Shown here: positions 49,055 to 51,093 of the stretch, one piece after another
Layout: each line of letters opens with the position of its first letter
Numbering within the stretch: position 1 is the stretch's first letter
Source: Planctomycetota bacterium
GTDB lineage: Bacteria; Planctomycetota; UBA11346
Assembly (NCBI GenBank): GCA_022841245.1
Contig: JALHRW010000013.1
Location: 1 to 51,093, forward strand
Length of the DNA: 51,093 nt
Direction: 5' to 3'
Position numbers and translations under genes: made by a program
The notes under the pieces: generated by a model
The model's database searches: none
What the model saw: only the letters and a program-made list of their open reading frames with translations
Told to the model about the DNA's origin: nothing

Positions 49055-51093
49055 TCAGGAGTGCGCCACCGTCACGGTCGGCGCCAGCGTGCGCAGGCCG
49101 CGCACAGCCACCTGCACCGCACCGCCGGGCATCACGACGCGGGCATTCAGGCCGTCGTCGCCGGCATCGCCGGATACCGTCGCAGCGACGTCGTCGCGCA
49201 CGCCGCGGAAGGGCACCAGCACGTAGCCGGCGTGGTGCGCCAGGCGGCCGCGCCAGCGGAACAGGCCGAACGGACGTGGAACCATCGGGCCGCCAGTGGT
49301 GTTGGTCTGGCCGGCAGTCACCACCGCGTCCCAGACGGCATCGCTGCCAGGAGTGGCGAGGCGGGTGACCTGCAGGTTGGCGTCGGAATCGTGGTAGCGG
49401 AACGCGGCGCGCAGCTGCTCGCGGGTCAGGCCCCCTGTCGCGTACGGCGCGCCGCCGGGGCCGTCGTAGCGGCTGACGATGCTGCGCCCGCCGTCGCACA
49501 CCACCGCGTCGCAACCCGGGGCATGGAAGGGGAAGCCGGTCTCGACGATCTCGCGGATCTCCGGCGCCGAGCCCGGCCAGCCGCGCTTCCATGCCACCCG
49601 GTCCCAGATCAGCCAGAAGGCATCGCGCGCCGGGTCGGCTTCGCCCCAGGGCTTCACCAGGACGAGAGCGCGCTGGATGATGTGGTTCTCGTAGTAGTGG
49701 TGCTCGCCCATGGCCAGGGAGGCCTGGGGCATGCGCACCCGCGCCAGGTGGCGCACGTGATCGGTGAAGTCGGTGCGCGGACCCATCGGGGTGCGGCGGA
49801 TGATCGCAGCGACGCCGTGCACGCGGGCGCTGAAGCCCGGCACCATGTCGCCGTGGCCGTAGCCGGGATGCCCGTGATCGGACAGCAGATGGCGGCCGAG
49901 GCCGTAGAGCAGCACCTGGCCCTTGTCGTGGTGGGCGTGATTCATCTCCGAACCGAACCACAGCATGCCAGCATGGGCGTCGATGCCGCGGCCTGCGCGC
50001 AGCACATGGAAGACCGAGGCCGGGGCATCGGCATCGGCGAAGGCGCGGTTGGCGACATCGACCGGCGGCATCGCTGCCCAGCCGGCCAGGCCCTTCGCGC
50101 CCATCACCCAGAGGCTGACCAGATCGGGCTCGATGGTGGCGGTCGAACCAGCCAGCGCCTTCCACTCCGGCCGGGCGAAGACGGCAGCGCCGAGATGCAG
50201 CTGGTTGTGGCCCTCGACCCACGGCTCGTGCAGGAAGAAACGCACGCCGTCGCCCAGCATCCAGCCGCTGCCGTCCGGACAGGTGAAGGGCACCTGCATG
50301 GCGATGGCGCGCTCGGCAGCCAGGGCCAGCACCGGCAGCTCGCGCCCGAGGACGCGGCGGAAGAGCAGATGGGCCCACATCAGCATGCGCGAGTTGACGC
50401 TGTGATAGCCGGTGCCCTCGCGGGTGTAGCCGTCGGGGGTGGAGAATGGCAGGCTGGCGTAGGTGGTGGTCAGGCGGGCGGCGATCTCGTCGAGCCAGGC
50501 CGGCGCATCGCGCATGGCGGGGAAGGCGGCGGCGACCATCAGCGCCGCCATGGTCGGATGCAGCGTCAGGTTGAAGGCGATGTCTTCCCGGTTGGCGAAC
50601 AGCAGGCTGCGCGCCGCCGGCAGGATGGCCTTGAGCAGCTTCAGCCGCTGCTCCGGCTGAAGCAGCGGATCGAGCAGCGACCACACTGGAAGCCAGTATT
50701 CCAAGCAAAACTCGATGTCGCGGTCGAAGTCCTCATCGGCGCCAGGGTGCCAGTCGTTGAGCGCAGGCCCGCCGTCGACGGGGAAGGTGGAGACGCGGCG
50801 CAGGGCGGCGGCGACCGCAGCTTCGGCGTAGCGTCGCTCGCCGGTGGTGGCGTGCAGCAGGGTCAGCACCAGGATTTCGTAGCCGCGCCGCCGGCCGGTG
50901 CGGGCGTAGGCGCCGAGGCGCAGGTCCTCCATCCCATCGAGCGAGCCTTCGGCCGGCAGCTCCGGACGCAGCCACAGTTCGGCGACCTCGCGCTCCAGGC
51001 GCGGGCTGCCGGGGGCGTGTGCGGCGATGGCGGCGGCGATGGCCGGCGCCTCGGCGGCGCGGATCAGGCCGGGCCAGACCCCCTCGCCGGCGG
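49055..51093 (-). CDS. heparinase II/III-like protein, N-terminus off the window
   Basis: The frame is open to the right edge, leaving about 679 C-terminal residues. An (alpha/alpha)n toroid (DIEFCLEYWLPVWSLLDPLL, FNLTLHPTMAALMVAAAF, GYTREGTGYHSVNSRMLMWAHLLF) is followed by a beta-sandwich opened by NHAHHDKGQVLLYGLGRHLLSDHGHPGYG, the heparinase II/III C-terminal signature. Family members are polysaccharide lyases that cleave uronic-acid glycans by beta-elimination, yielding unsaturated ends that GH88/GH105-type hydrolases remove; such a candidate lies two genes downstream. The upstream start and any signal peptide lie beyond 51093. Substrate (glycosaminoglycan, alginate or other) is not determined. 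Confidence 0.85.
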   Translation of the reverse strand, partial: AGEGVWPGLIRAAEAPAIAAAIAAHAPGSPRLEREVAELWLRPELPAEGSLDGMEDLRLGAYARTGRRRGYEILVLTLLHATTGERRYAEAAVAAALRRVSTFPVDGGPALNDWHPGADEDFDRDIEFCLEYWLPVWSLLDPLLQPEQRLKLLKAILPAARSLLFANREDIAFNLTLHPTMAALMVAAAFPAMRDAPAWLDEIAARLTTTYASLPFSTPDGYTREGTGYHSVNSRMLMWAHLLFRRVLGRELPVLALAAERAIAMQVPFTCPDGSGWMLGDGVRFFLHEPWVEGHNQLHLGAAVFARPEWKALAGSTATIEPDLVSLWVMGAKGLAGWAAMPPVDVANRAFADADAPASVFHVLRAGRGIDAHAGMLWFGSEMNHAHHDKGQVLLYGLGRHLLSDHGHPGYGHGDMVPGFSARVHGVAAIIRRTPMGPRTDFTDHVRHLARVRMPQASLAMGEHHYYENHIIQRALVLVKPWGEADPARDAFWLIWDRVAWKRGWPGSAPEIREIVETGFPFHAPGCDAVVCDGGRSIVSRYDGPGGAPYATGGLTREQLRAAFRYHDSDANLQVTRLATPGSDAVWDAVVTAGQTNTTGGPMVPRPFGLFRWRGRLAHHAGYVLVPFRGVRDDVAATVSGDAGDDGLNARVVMPGGAVQVAVRGLRTLAPTVTVAHS

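Overview
The window is GC-rich (mostly about 65% by eye), with AT-rich promoter islands, few clear Shine-Dalgarno sites and no tRNA, rRNA or CRISPR array that I can see. The gene families point to a PVC-type bacterium (Planctomycetota or Lentisphaerota-like). They include a planctomycete-style squalene-hopene cyclase, a DUF6785/6784-type giant membrane protein, DUF5107-TPR, GH42 with a trimerisation-like domain and CBM9 modules, oversized pseudopilins and PA14 stalk proteins. This placement is inference from family content; no marker gene is present.

Layout: (1) 1-2258, the N-terminal part of a squalene cyclase with a tyrosine recombinase directly upstream. (2) 2669-4684, an M55 D-aminopeptidase plus CapA-like metallophosphatase operon; a short transposase relic follows at about 5.1 kb. 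(3) 5324-6373, a GntR-LacI hybrid regulator. (4) 6678-13440, a tightly overlapping five-gene pseudopilin operon (GspG/H/I/J/K-like) with no ATPase, secretin or platform gene here. (5) 13513-21126, a three-gene minus-strand operon: GH94-like phosphorylase, DUF5107-TPR protein, and an M28-peptidase/aminoglycoside-acetyltransferase-like fusion. (6) 21298-24592, an accessory island with a decapitated transposase, a PIN nuclease whose 3' end is broken by it, a DUF6882 protein and an AT-rich membrane HEAT-like protein. (7) 24597-33533, one 2978-residue secreted PA14/Ig protein whose last 730 or so residues switch to low GC and carry a His/Cys caspase-like signature. (8) 33734-39964, a DUF6785-type membrane protein divergent from a dehydrogenase, a six-hairpin glycosidase-like protein and an AGE-type epimerase-like protein. 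(9) 39980-51093, a second carbohydrate block: heparinase II/III-like, GH4 and six-hairpin genes, then a GH42-like giant and a CAP-domain protein.

Most genes outside the island fit polysaccharide breakdown (GH4, GH42, GH94, heparinase-like, several (alpha/alpha)6 barrels) without SusC/SusD. I find repeated palindromic operators linking them. One 24-bp pattern lies upstream of the GntR-LacI gene itself, the six-hairpin gene at 37.4 kb and the GH42 gene at 46.1 kb. A second 12-bp pattern lies upstream of the CapA and GH94 operons. The best candidate for an undescribed system is the giant PA14 protein with its low-GC caspase-like tip and the membrane HEAT protein starting 4 bp downstream, which looks like a polymorphic toxin or effector with its immunity partner.
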